A stretch of 64,000 nt of DNA from Pseudomonadota bacterium (lineage in GTDB: Bacteria > Pseudomonadota > Gammaproteobacteria > UBA9214). The DNA is taken from contig JAWLAI010000010.1 in the NCBI GenBank assembly GCA_041395565.1, positions 96,016 through 160,015 of the forward strand. The letters run 5' to 3'. Numbering within the stretch: the first letter of the stretch is position 1; every line of letters starts with the position of its first letter. The notes under the pieces are model-generated. The model was not told the origin of the DNA. It did not search any database and was given only the letters and a program-made list of their open reading frames with translations. Below, piece after piece: positions 8,003 to 16,309 of the stretch. A program made the translations under genes and the position numbers.

Positions 8003-10951
8003 ATGCGCGTACTGCTGCTGCTTGTGCTGATATTGACCGGCGCCGGGGAAGCGCGACCGGTTGTTGCCGCCGCTGACCAGGCCCGCACGCCGGCGCCGAG
8101 TGCGCGCGAGCGCATGCCGGCATACCCGGCCCATACCGATCACAAGTTCTTCTTCGCCGCCCCATTCACGGACGGGCCCAGCGTCACCCGCGCCTGCCTC
8201 CAGTGCCATCCCGAGGCGGCCCACGAGGTCATGCAGACCACGCACTGGAACTGGCAGGGCGACGAAGTCAATGTGCCGGGACACGAGGGTGCGGTGCGTA
8301 TCGGCAAACGCAATGTCATCAACAACTTCTGCATCGGCGTACAGTCGAACTGGCCGGCGTGCACCATGTGCCACATCGGTTACGGCTGGGAAGACGAAAA
8401 CTTCGATTTCCAGGATGCCTCGCGGGTCGACTGCCTGGTCTGCCATGACAACAGCGGCACCTACGTGAAAAAATTCCGGGGCGCCGGCGTCCCCGACGAA
8501 TCCGTGGACCTGCTGACCGCCGCGCGCAGCGTAGGCATGCCCCGCCGGCAGAACTGCGGCGGCTGTCACTTCCAGGGCGGCGGCGGCAATGCCGTCAAGC
8601 ACGGCGACATGGACGAGACGCTGCTGTTCCCCAGCGAACGCATCGACGTGCACATGGGCAAGTACGACATGGCATGCATCGACTGCCACCGCACTGAGCA
8701 CCACCGCATCCGCGGTCGCGCCATGGCGGTCAGCGTGGACGCCGCAAACCGCGTCGCCTGCACCGACTGTCACGAGTCGCAGCCGCATAGCGACGTGCGG
8801 TTGAACGCCCACACCGCGCGTCTGGCCTGCCAGACCTGCCATATACCGCACATGGCGGCCGACACCGGGACCAAGATGTCCTGGGACTGGTCCGAGGCAG
8901 GCCAGGACCTGGACATCACCGACTCGCATCGCTATCTGAAGATCAAGGGGCGCTTCACCTGGGCGAAGAAGGTACGACCGGAGTATTACTGGTATAACGA
9001 GACCTCGACCCGCTACATCACAGGGGATCTGATCGATCCCGACAAACCCACCCGCATCACCGCACCGCTCGGCAGCCGGGACGACCCCACGGCCAAGATC
9101 TGGCCGTTCAAGGTGCACCGCGGCAAGCAACCCTACGACAGCGTCAACAAGTATTTCCTGGTACCGAACGTACACGGCGACAAGGGTTTCTGGACTGCCT
9201 TCGACTGGAAGACCGCACTGCAGACTGGCTCCCATATCTCCGGCCTGACCTACAGCGGCAATTACGCCTTCGCGCCGACCGAGATGTTCTTTCCGCTCTC
9301 GCACATGGTCACCAGTCCGGACGAGGCCCTGCAGTGCCGCGACTGCCACGGCGAGCGGAGCCGGCTCGACTGGGTCGCTCTGGGCTACCCGGGTGATCCG
9401 CTGGGCCGCCCGCACCAGTCGCACGACCCGGTCTACCTGAACGATGCCGACGGCGTGCCGGTGGCCGAATCGGGCGCCCCGCTGTCGGTGGCGGAAACCT
9501 GCGGTCTGTGCCACGAACTCGAGGATGAGGCGTTCGTCGCCAGCCACGCCTATCACGGCAGTATCCAGGACGAACAGCTGCCGCCGGAACGGCGCCAGCT
9601 GATGGTGGACGGCCCGCGTATCCCCGCCGACGCCGCCAGCCAGATGAACTGCTTCCTGTGCCACCTGCAGCAGCCCGACCTCGCCGCCCGCCAGGCCGCC
9701 CTCGATGCCGGCATGCCCGAATGGTCGGTCAGCGCCACGCTCGCCGGCACCGGCTTGATCAGCGCAACTGCGGACGGCTACCGCTGGAACGCGGCTGACA
9801 TCGACGAGGACGGCGCGGCCGCCATCGACCTGCGCCCCGTTACCGAGGCGCAGTGCGGCAACTGCCACGGCGTGGTGCACGACGGTTCAGATCCGCTGCT
9901 GGTGAATCTCGGCACGAACCAGAACTGGACGACGGAGACCACGGGCCAGGTATTCTCGCCCCAGCCGATACGGCTGTCCGGGATGAACCATGCCGGCAAG
10001 GATGACCTCGACCTGGTGTGGGACGTGCACGCCGAACGTCTGGTGACCTGCGGCGACTGCCATTACTCGAGCGATCGCCCGGCGCGGCTGGCCGGCACGG
10101 CGACCCCCGCCAGCGTCGCACCGGCCGCAGGGCTGAAACGGCGCTGCGAAAGCTGTCACAGCCTGGAAGGCACCCATACCTGGCTGCCGGAAGCGGCGCG
10201 CCACTACCATGCCGTCACCTGCGAGTCCTGCCACGTTCCCCGGCTGGAAATGGGTGCGCGGGAAAGCATCGACGGCACGGTCATGCTGCCGGACGGCGTC
10301 CCGCTGGTCAGTTATCGCGGTATCGACGATACCCGGCTCGCCACTCCCAGCAACGCCTACATCACGGGCTACACCCCGCTGTTGCGCGTCGGCAGGAGCG
10401 AAGCGGGCGCGAACCGCGTCATGCCCTACAATCTGGTCACCCACTGGTACTGGACGGACGGCGACGGGCACGAGCCGATCGCCGCGGCCGCCCTGCGCGC
10501 GGCCTGGCTCGGGGACGACGGTTATCCCGCCGAGGTGCTGGAAATCTTCGATACCAACGGCGACGGCAAGCTGGAACGGCAGGAACTGCGCCTGGACGAC
10601 AACACCAAGCTGATGTTCATCAAGGAGCGGCTGCGTGCCGCGGGCGTCAACAACCCGCAAATTCGCGGCGAGGTGAGGGCCTATCACATTCACCACAACA
10701 TCCGCCATGGCGACCGGGTGAGCCGCGATTGCGGCGCCTGTCACCCGGATGGCAAGACACCCCTGCCCGGCTTCGAACTGGCACCCTATGTCCCGGGCGG
10801 CGTGAAACCCGTGCTGATGCAGGACACCACCCGCATCATTCTCGATGGCAGCTGGGAGACGACGCCGCAGGGCGGGCTGCGTTTCGCACCCACCCAGGGC
10901 GCCGCAACATCCTGGCAGGCGCATGAAAACACCATACGGAGTGAACCATGA
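8003..10951 (+). CDS. 15-haem cytochrome: octahaem tetrathionate reductase-like domain plus heptahaem extension
   Basis: A 982-residue exported protein with 15 C-x-x-C-H motifs, at cysteines 65, 120, 144, 185, 225, 253, 276, 445, 500, 550, 618, 683, 715, 740 and 910. Residues about 48-470 follow the octahaem tetrathionate reductase family: W-N-W-Q-G, C-T-M-C-H-I-G-Y-G-W-E-D, V-D-C-L-V-C-H-D, N-C-G-G-C-H-F, and after the eighth haem R-L-D-W-V-A-L-G-Y-x-G-D-P. Known members reduce tetrathionate, nitrite or hydroxylamine in vitro. The next 480 residues add seven haems and an EF-hand-like D-T-N-G-D-G-K-L-E-R-Q-E (850-861). The ATG follows a poor ribosome site; the signal peptide supports it. The stop overlaps the next start (ATGA). 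It is probably periplasmic and feeds or drains the downstream MtrAB-type conduit. Confidence 0.9.
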   Translation: MRVLLLLVLILTGAGEARPVVAAADQARTPAPSARERMPAYPAHTDHKFFFAAPFTDGPSVTRACLQCHPEAAHEVMQTTHWNWQGDEVNVPGHEGAVRIGKRNVINNFCIGVQSNWPACTMCHIGYGWEDENFDFQDASRVDCLVCHDNSGTYVKKFRGAGVPDESVDLLTAARSVGMPRRQNCGGCHFQGGGGNAVKHGDMDETLLFPSERIDVHMGKYDMACIDCHRTEHHRIRGRAMAVSVDAANRVACTDCHESQPHSDVRLNAHTARLACQTCHIPHMAADTGTKMSWDWSEAGQDLDITDSHRYLKIKGRFTWAKKVRPEYYWYNETSTRYITGDLIDPDKPTRITAPLGSRDDPTAKIWPFKVHRGKQPYDSVNKYFLVPNVHGDKGFWTAFDWKTALQTGSHISGLTYSGNYAFAPTEMFFPLSHMVTSPDEALQCRDCHGERSRLDWVALGYPGDPLGRPHQSHDPVYLNDADGVPVAESGAPLSVAETCGLCHELEDEAFVASHAYHGSIQDEQLPPERRQLMVDGPRIPADAASQMNCFLCHLQQPDLAARQAALDAGMPEWSVSATLAGTGLISATADGYRWNAADIDEDGAAAIDLRPVTEAQCGNCHGVVHDGSDPLLVNLGTNQNWTTETTGQVFSPQPIRLSGMNHAGKDDLDLVWDVHAERLVTCGDCHYSSDRPARLAGTATPASVAPAAGLKRRCESCHSLEGTHTWLPEAARHYHAVTCESCHVPRLEMGARESIDGTVMLPDGVPLVSYRGIDDTRLATPSNAYITGYTPLLRVGRSEAGANRVMPYNLVTHWYWTDGDGHEPIAAAALRAAWLGDDGYPAEVLEIFDTNGDGKLERQELRLDDNTKLMFIKERLRAAGVNNPQIRGEVRAYHIHHNIRHGDRVSRDCGACHPDGKTPLPGFELAPYVPGGVKPVLMQDTTRIILDGSWETTPQGGLRFAPTQGAATSWQAHENTIRSEP

Positions 10952-11475
10952 GCGGGCGGATACCGAAGACCGGATACTGGAATCCCTACGTGGGCGGAAC
11001 GCTGCTCGGCATTCTGCTGTTCCTGTCCTTCTTCATCACCGGTCACGGCCTGGGTGCCTCGGGCGGCGTCAATCGCGTGGCTGTGGCGCTCGAAAGCCTG
11101 GTGGTACCGGAACACGTGGATACCTCGCCCTACCTCGCCGACATCGCCGGTGGCGACCCGCTGAAACACTGGATCGTGCTCGAAGCGATCGGGGTGATGC
11201 TCGGCGGCTTCGTCTCCGGCCTGCTGCGCGGCCGGGTCCGTCTGCAGACCTACCACGGTCCGCAGATCACGCCGCAGGCCCGCTGGGCCTTCGCCTTCGC
11301 CGGCGGCGTCCTGATGGGCTACGGCGCGCGCCTGGCGCGCGGCTGCACCTCGGGCCAGGCGCTCAGTGGCGGCGCGGTACTGTCAGTCGGCAGCTGGGCG
11401 TTCATGTTCGCGGTCTTCGCCGGCGGTTACCTGCTGGCGTGGTTCGTGCGTCGCCTGTGGCAACCGGGAGACTAG
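10948..11475 (+). CDS. YeeE/YedE family half-transporter (first)
   Basis: A 175-residue membrane protein with about four helices. The signature G-A-R-L-A-R-G-C-T-S-G-Q-A-L-S-G-G-A belongs to the YeeE/YedE (TsuA/SoxT-like) family, whose studied members move thiosulfate-type sulfur through conserved cysteines. The cysteine of G-C-T-S-G is present. Its ATG overlaps the cytochrome stop by four bases, and the next gene starts five bases after its stop, so translation is probably coupled. With the following gene it likely forms the complete transporter; in many genomes the two halves are fused. Confidence 0.87.
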   Translation: MSGRIPKTGYWNPYVGGTLLGILLFLSFFITGHGLGASGGVNRVAVALESLVVPEHVDTSPYLADIAGGDPLKHWIVLEAIGVMLGGFVSGLLRGRVRLQTYHGPQITPQARWAFAFAGGVLMGYGARLARGCTSGQALSGGAVLSVGSWAFMFAVFAGGYLLAWFVRRLWQPGD

Positions 11476-11480
11476 CAGTC

Positions 11481-12077
11481 ATGGCACCGTACGATATCGC
11501 GACCAGCTTCGGGATCACCGGGTCCTACCTGATCTATCTGGGCATCGGTTTCTGCTTCGGCTTCATCCTCGAATCCAGCGGATTCGGCGACTCGCGTCGA
11601 CTGGCGGGACAATTCTATTTCCGCGAACTGCGCGTGCTGAAGGTCATGTTCACCGCCATCGTGGTAGCGATGTTGCTGGTGTTCTGGTCCACGGCGCTGG
11701 GGCTGCTGGATTTCGACGACATCATGGTCAAGGAAACCTGGCTCTGGCCCGGCATCGTCGGCGGTTTCATCATGGGTGTGGGTTTCATCCTGGGTGGCTA
11801 CTGCCCCGGCACATCGCTGGTCAGCGTCGCCACGCTGAAGGTGGACGGGATGTTCTTCCTGCTGGGCCTGGTCGTCGGGATACTCGCCTTCGGCGAAACC
11901 ATCGGGTACATCAACGCGTTCTGGAATTCCAGCTATCTGGGGCGTTTCATTCTGCCCGAGCTGTTCGGACTCGATATCGGCGTGGTAGTGGTACTCGTGG
12001 TCTGTCTCGCCATCGCCATGTTCCTGGGCTTCGGCTGGATCCAGCAGCTGCTGTACGGACGGGGTGATCCGGAATGA
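11481..12077 (+). CDS. YeeE/YedE family half-transporter (second)
   Basis: A 198-residue membrane protein with five or so helices and the partner signature G-G-Y-C-P-G-T-S-L-V-S, containing the family's conserved cysteine. The ATG at 11481 is five bases past the stop of the first half. A longer upstream open frame exists, but its extra 212 codons run inside the preceding genes and are rejected. The stop overlaps the start of the rhodanese-fold gene by four bases. Known relatives import thiosulfate or related sulfur compounds. Presence between cytochrome genes suggests supply or removal of a sulfur substrate for the electron conduit. Confidence 0.87.
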   Translation: MAPYDIATSFGITGSYLIYLGIGFCFGFILESSGFGDSRRLAGQFYFRELRVLKVMFTAIVVAMLLVFWSTALGLLDFDDIMVKETWLWPGIVGGFIMGVGFILGGYCPGTSLVSVATLKVDGMFFLLGLVVGILAFGETIGYINAFWNSSYLGRFILPELFGLDIGVVVVLVVCLAIAMFLGFGWIQQLLYGRGDPE

Positions 12078-12724
12078 GTGGCCTGGTTAACCCGCGCAGC
12101 CTGGGTGCCGCGGGCCTGCTCGCGGCTGCGCTCGCGCTCGCGCTGCACGGCCAGCCCGACCTGGCGCAGAAATGGGCCTACCTGGCGCCCGAATACGGTA
12201 ACCGCCTGGAGTACCGCGAGGTCTACATCGATCCGGCCGAGCTGCTGCATCTGATGAACGACGACTACATCGAGCTTATCATCTACGACGTCCGCGACGA
12301 GCGCGACTGGAACATTTTTCACCTGGTGGACGCCGAGCGCATCGCATTGGCGGACCTGCCGGCGCAACGCCAGCGCCTGCGCGGGCTCTCCGAGCTGGGG
12401 GTGGTGGTGATCGTCAGCAACGACGAAATCCAGGCCACCGAGGCCTGGAAGCGGCTGATGGCGCTGGCGAAGCCCAATGTCTACATACTGGAAGGCGGGA
12501 TCAACCACTGGCTCAATATCTACGGCGTGACCGACGAGGAACATGCCGAGCACGGCATTGCGAGCCTCGCCCGTCCGGACGGTACGCTGCGACACCCCTT
12601 CAAGCTGGCACTGGGCGCGCGACACGCGGCCGCGCGCCCGGACGAACACAGCGCGCCGCAGCGCGAATACACCGCGAAGGTCCGCCTGCTGAAGCAGGTG
12701 AAAAAGGCCGGCGGCTGCGACTAG
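12074..12724 (+). CDS. Membrane-anchored rhodanese-fold protein lacking the catalytic cysteine
   Basis: The 216-residue protein begins with a hydrophobic segment (residues 10-25), likely an uncleaved anchor or signal. A rhodanese fold follows: I-I-Y-D-V-R-D-E-R-D-W-N-I-F-H-L-V-D-A-E-R-I. Where active enzymes have C-x-x-G-x-R, this one reads V-V-V-I-V-S-N-D-E-I-Q-A. The only cysteine is in the C-terminal G-G-C-D. It therefore cannot form the usual persulfide and may be a structural or binding subunit. The C-terminal 40 residues are basic. ATGA overlap with the transporter gene places it in the operon. Confidence 0.78.
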   Translation: MSGLVNPRSLGAAGLLAAALALALHGQPDLAQKWAYLAPEYGNRLEYREVYIDPAELLHLMNDDYIELIIYDVRDERDWNIFHLVDAERIALADLPAQRQRLRGLSELGVVVIVSNDEIQATEAWKRLMALAKPNVYILEGGINHWLNIYGVTDEEHAEHGIASLARPDGTLRHPFKLALGARHAAARPDEHSAPQREYTAKVRLLKQVKKAGGCD

Positions 12725-12750
12725 ACGCCCCTACCGGAGAGCCGCACACC

Positions 12751-13683
12751 ATGAACCCGAAACGACTGTTGCCGATCTGCCTGCTCGCGTGGTGTGCGAT
12801 CGCACTTGGCGCCGCGGCGGAAACCGCCGACGAGAACCCCTGCGCAGGCATGGCGGATGGGGAAATCATGGGCGTGGACGTCTGCAGCGAATGCCATGAA
12901 GACAAGGTCGAGGGTATGCGCGCGAACCCGCACGGCCAGCCGGCCGATGCGCGCACCCCGTTCGGCAGCCACGGCTGCGAGACCTGCCACGGCCCGGGCA
13001 CCATCCATTTCGACGTGGAAGGCAACTGCATCATCAGTCTGCGCGGCAAGTTCGGCGAGTCCGTGGAGATGCGCAACGACATCTGCCTGGACTGCCATGC
13101 CGCACAAAAGCTGCACTGGCCCGGCAGCACCCACGAGAGCGAGGACCTGGCCTGCACCAGCTGCCACGGCATCCACACACCGAGTGGCGTGCTGGACCGT
13201 GCGACCCAGGCCGAGGTGTGCTTCAAGTGCCACAAGGATGTGCAGGCCCAGACCTACCGGCCGTCCACCCATCCGATCCGCGACGCCAAGGTGATCTGCA
13301 GCGACTGCCACGACCCGCACGGCACCGTGGCGGCGGCCGATCTGAAGCAGCCGGGCATCAACGAGACCTGCTACACCTGTCACGCCGAGAAGCGCGGGCC
13401 CTTCCTGTGGGAGCACTTCCCGGTCACCGAGGACTGCACCCTGTGTCACGAGGCGCACGGTTCCGTCCACGAGAATCTGCTGAACCGGCAGCGCCCGCAG
13501 CTCTGCCAGCAATGCCACCAGAGCGATACCGGCGCCGGGGGCCGGCAGCATTACCGCAGGTTGCTGGATTATGTCGATCCCGACCCCGCACGCGGCCGCT
13601 TCATAGTCGGCGAGAGCTGCAGCAACTGCCACTCTCAGGTCCACGGCTCGAATCACCCGTCCGGGGCGTTCCTGTTGCGCTGA
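12751..13683 (+). CDS. DmsE/MtrA/PioA-type decahaem c cytochrome
   Basis: A 310-residue periplasmic decahaem cytochrome with signal peptide M-N-P-K-R-L-L-P-I-C-L-L-A-W. The ten C-x-x-C-H motifs begin at cysteines 45, 76, 112, 135, 157, 183, 207, 229, 252 and 290, with the regular spacing of DmsE/MtrA cytochromes. Known homologues sit inside an MtrB-type barrel and pass electrons across the outer membrane, outward in Shewanella and inward in PioA and MtoA. The barrel gene follows 33 bases downstream. No MtrC- or OmcA-like surface cytochrome is encoded nearby. Confidence 0.93.
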   Translation: MNPKRLLPICLLAWCAIALGAAAETADENPCAGMADGEIMGVDVCSECHEDKVEGMRANPHGQPADARTPFGSHGCETCHGPGTIHFDVEGNCIISLRGKFGESVEMRNDICLDCHAAQKLHWPGSTHESEDLACTSCHGIHTPSGVLDRATQAEVCFKCHKDVQAQTYRPSTHPIRDAKVICSDCHDPHGTVAAADLKQPGINETCYTCHAEKRGPFLWEHFPVTEDCTLCHEAHGSVHENLLNRQRPQLCQQCHQSDTGAGGRQHYRRLLDYVDPDPARGRFIVGESCSNCHSQVHGSNHPSGAFLLR

Positions 13684-13716
13684 GCCGACCACGAAACCCA
13701 TTACAGGTAACCGGCC

Positions 13717-15858
13717 ATGAAACCGTACATAGCGACCATCAGCCTGTTGTGCACGACCCTGCACCCGTTGACCGGCCACGCCCAGGACGTGGCCGCCGCG
13801 GAGGAATCCGCACCGCCGCTGTACAGCGCGGTGGAATTCGGCCTCGGCTACAGCAGCGCCGACGCCTTCCGCTTCGGCCGCTACAGCGGCCTGACCGACG
13901 CCGGCCCGTTCCTGCTCGGCGACATCGATGCGCGCCACTACACGGAAGACGGCGGCTTCTGGCGTGCACGCGGCACGAACCTGGGCCTGGATTCGCGCTA
14001 CTTGCGGCTGGAAGCCGGCCAGCGCGGCCGGCAGCATTACTTCCTCGAGTATGACAGGCTGCCCAACAACGAGACCGATACCGCGCGCACCCCGTTCCTG
14101 GGGGTCGGCACCGGCACCCTGACGCTGCCCGCCGGCTTCAGCATGGCCGGTGTGAACGGTCTCCTGCTGCCCTTCGACATCGAGACCACGCGCGAACGCA
14201 TCGGGCTCGGCGCCACCTTCATCCCGCGCCGCCACTGGAGCCTGGACGTCGCCTATCGCCACGAAACCCGGGGCGGCGTCGACCGGATCGGCAGCGTCAT
14301 CAGCAACGGTGCCGGTGGTGGTAACGGCGGTGGTGGCAACGGCGGCGGTGGCAACGGCGGCGGTGGCAACGGCGGTGGCGGCGGCGGCGGGAATGGCCTG
14401 CTCGGCAACGCCACGGCGGCACTGCTGCCCGAACCCATCGATTACACCACCCGGCTGGTGGATGTGACCCTGAACTATGCCCGGGGCAAGGGCAGCCTCG
14501 AGCTCGGCTATCACCTGTCACTGTTCGACAACGGCAACCGCGCGCTGACCTGGGAGGACCCCTTCGCACCCGGCAGCTTCGGCAGTCAGGCGCTGGAACC
14601 TGACAACGAGTTTCATCAGCTGACGCTCACGGGCAGTTACGCCCTGCCCTACAAGAGCCAGGTCACGGCTTTCCTCTCCCGCGGCCGCATGTCCCAGAAC
14701 GACGCCTTCCTGCCTTACACCGTCAATCCCGCCGTCGTCACCGCACCGCTGCCGCGCACGTCGTTCGACGGCGAGGTCTGGGTGACGACAGCCCAGCTGG
14801 CGCTGAGCAGCCGGCCGGCGAGCCGGCTGCGCCTGAATGCCCGTTACCGTCACGATGCGCGTGACAACAACTCGCCGATCGACACCTACGACTACATCGT
14901 GGCCGATTCCGACCCCGGCACGCCGCTGGCCAACCGTCCGCTTGGCTACGCGCGCAACCAGCTTGACCTGTCCGCCAACTACCGCATCAATACCGCGATG
15001 AGCCTGCGCGGCGGCTACCAGTACGACGATATGTCGCGCGACTATGCGAACGCCGAGCGCGCCGACACCAAGGAACATACCCTGTTCGCGAAGTGGAAGG
15101 TGGAACCGCACGAGAAGGTCGACCTCGACCTGCATGCCGAGACCGGCAGGCGCGACGGCAGCAACTACCAGCCCCCGATCGGCGACAACCCCGCCCTGCG
15201 CAAGTACCACCTGGCCGACCGCGACCGCATCCGGACCGGCGCAGCGCTCACGGTGATGCCCACCGACCGGCTGGACCTCACTGCCAGCGCCGACTATATC
15301 CGCGAGGACTACGACAATTCGGTGATCGGCCTGACCGCGGCGACCCGGCCGACCTGGACAGTGGACGTCGCCTGGCGGCCGCACGACGCCGTCACCACCC
15401 ATGCCTGGTACACGCGCGAGGCCATCGAATCGAGCCAGGCCGGCAGCGAGGCGGGCACGCCTGTGCCCGACTGGAATGCGGATTTCGATGACACCGTGCA
15501 CAGCGCGGGACTCGGCGCGCGCATCTCCGGCATCCGCAGCAAGTGGGACATCGGGGCCGACCTCGCCTACACCCGCACCAGCGGCGCGGTCACGCTCACG
15601 AATCTCGCCCCGCCGTTCACCGTCGATCCCTTCCCCGACCTGGCGTCCACGCTGAGCAGCCTGAAGCTCTGGACGCTGTATCATTACCGCAGGAACCTGT
15701 CCTGGAGTCTGGGCTACCGCTACGAACGTTATCGCGCGGACAACTGGGCCCTGGACAACCTGCAGGCCGACAGTGTCAACAACCTGTTGCTACTGGACGA
15801 GGAGACAGCGGACTACGACGTCCATGTCGTTACAGCGTCCGTGCGCTACCACTTCTGA
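13717..15858 (+). CDS. MtrB/PioB family outer-membrane barrel
   Basis: The 713-residue protein has a signal peptide (cleavage near G-H-A-Q). The MtrB/PioB start follows: V-E-F-G-L-G-Y, F-x-F-G-x-Y-x-G-L, T-N-L-G-L-D-S-R-Y-L-R-L-E-A-G and F-L-E-Y-D-x-x-P-x-N. Many alternating amphipathic strands end in a C-terminal Phe, which is the barrel-assembly signal. Homologues sheath the decahaem cytochrome in the outer membrane. The C-x-x-C seen in Shewanella MtrB is absent; the only cysteine lies in the signal peptide. Residues about 200-225 are an unusual Gly/Asn repeat. A strong terminator follows, so this is probably the last gene of the operon. Confidence 0.92.
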   Translation: MKPYIATISLLCTTLHPLTGHAQDVAAAEESAPPLYSAVEFGLGYSSADAFRFGRYSGLTDAGPFLLGDIDARHYTEDGGFWRARGTNLGLDSRYLRLEAGQRGRQHYFLEYDRLPNNETDTARTPFLGVGTGTLTLPAGFSMAGVNGLLLPFDIETTRERIGLGATFIPRRHWSLDVAYRHETRGGVDRIGSVISNGAGGGNGGGGNGGGGNGGGGNGGGGGGGNGLLGNATAALLPEPIDYTTRLVDVTLNYARGKGSLELGYHLSLFDNGNRALTWEDPFAPGSFGSQALEPDNEFHQLTLTGSYALPYKSQVTAFLSRGRMSQNDAFLPYTVNPAVVTAPLPRTSFDGEVWVTTAQLALSSRPASRLRLNARYRHDARDNNSPIDTYDYIVADSDPGTPLANRPLGYARNQLDLSANYRINTAMSLRGGYQYDDMSRDYANAERADTKEHTLFAKWKVEPHEKVDLDLHAETGRRDGSNYQPPIGDNPALRKYHLADRDRIRTGAALTVMPTDRLDLTASADYIREDYDNSVIGLTAATRPTWTVDVAWRPHDAVTTHAWYTREAIESSQAGSEAGTPVPDWNADFDDTVHSAGLGARISGIRSKWDIGADLAYTRTSGAVTLTNLAPPFTVDPFPDLASTLSSLKLWTLYHYRRNLSWSLGYRYERYRADNWALDNLQADSVNNLLLLDEETADYDVHVVTASVRYHF
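14314..14391 (+). repeat. 15-base in-frame tandem repeat encoding GGGGN
   Basis: About five imperfect copies of a 15-base unit (GGCGGCGGTGGCAAC and variants) lie inside the barrel gene and encode Gly-Gly-Gly-Gly-Asn units at residues about 200-225. Such repeats can gain or lose copies by slippage. Because the unit is a multiple of three, copy changes would alter loop length without breaking the frame. Confidence 0.85.
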
Positions 15859-15883
15859 CCCTTATCCTGCGGGCTTGCGCCAC

Positions 15884-15917
15884 AAAAAAACGGGGCCGCG
15901 ACTTGCGGCCCCGTTTG
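15884..15917. terminator. Bidirectional intrinsic terminator
   Basis: CGGGGCCGC and GCGGCCCCG form a perfect nine-base stem around a five-base loop. It is flanked by seven A residues on the left and a short T run on the right, so it can stop transcription from both the barrel operon and the convergent tetrahaem gene. Confidence 0.85.
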
Positions 15918-15937
15918 TCCATCCGCAGCGGGCGGAA

Positions 15938-16309
15938 TCACTTGACGTGGCAGAGCTTGCACTTCTTCTCCAGCGGCCCGGCCTCGCCACCGTGCGCCAC
16001 CGTGTACTCGTGGCAACCGACACAGGTCGAGTGGAACGCCGTCTTGACCTTCGGCGCCGTGCCGTCCGCGCTGCCGTGGCACTCATGGCAGGCCTTGACC
16101 CGGTCGTCGCCGGCCTGCAGGGTGTGGTGACAGGTCGTGCACTCCGTGACACTGAGTTCGGCATGCATCTTGTGCAGGAACGTCACCGTACCCAGTTTCG
16201 TCTCGAAATGAATGACCTCCTTGTCGGCGGGAATGGCCAGGTCCCCGGCCAGCGTGACGGTCGGCAGGCACAGCAGCGCGGCCAGCAGTAACAGCAGGTT
16301 TCGCAACAT
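15938..16309 (-). CDS. Tetrahaem class III-type (cytochrome c3/c7-like) periplasmic cytochrome
   Basis: A 123-residue protein with a signal peptide (M-L-R-N-L-L-L-L-L-A-A-L-L, cleavage after T-L-A). Four C-x-x-C-H motifs start at cysteines 57, 74, 96 and 117. The F-L-H-K-M-H segment (44-49) offers distal histidines typical of cytochrome c3/c7. Class III cytochromes shuttle electrons at low potential in the periplasm. It converges on the MtrAB-type operon and shares its terminator, so it is a candidate link between that conduit and the inner membrane. Confidence 0.9.
   Translation of the reverse strand: MLRNLLLLLAALLCLPTVTLAGDLAIPADKEVIHFETKLGTVTFLHKMHAELSVTECTTCHHTLQAGDDRVKACHECHGSADGTAPKVKTAFHSTCVGCHEYTVAHGGEAGPLEKKCKLCHVK

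Noticed and set aside
7955..9880. 641-codon open frame antisense to the 15-haem cytochrome gene
   Set aside because: It is a GC-driven shadow with low-complexity Val/Ala/Gly/Arg composition, no family and no ribosome site; the plus-strand cytochrome motifs are unambiguous.
14314..14391. Tandem repeats considered as a CRISPR array
   Set aside because: The unit is 15 bases with no spacers and lies in frame inside a barrel gene.
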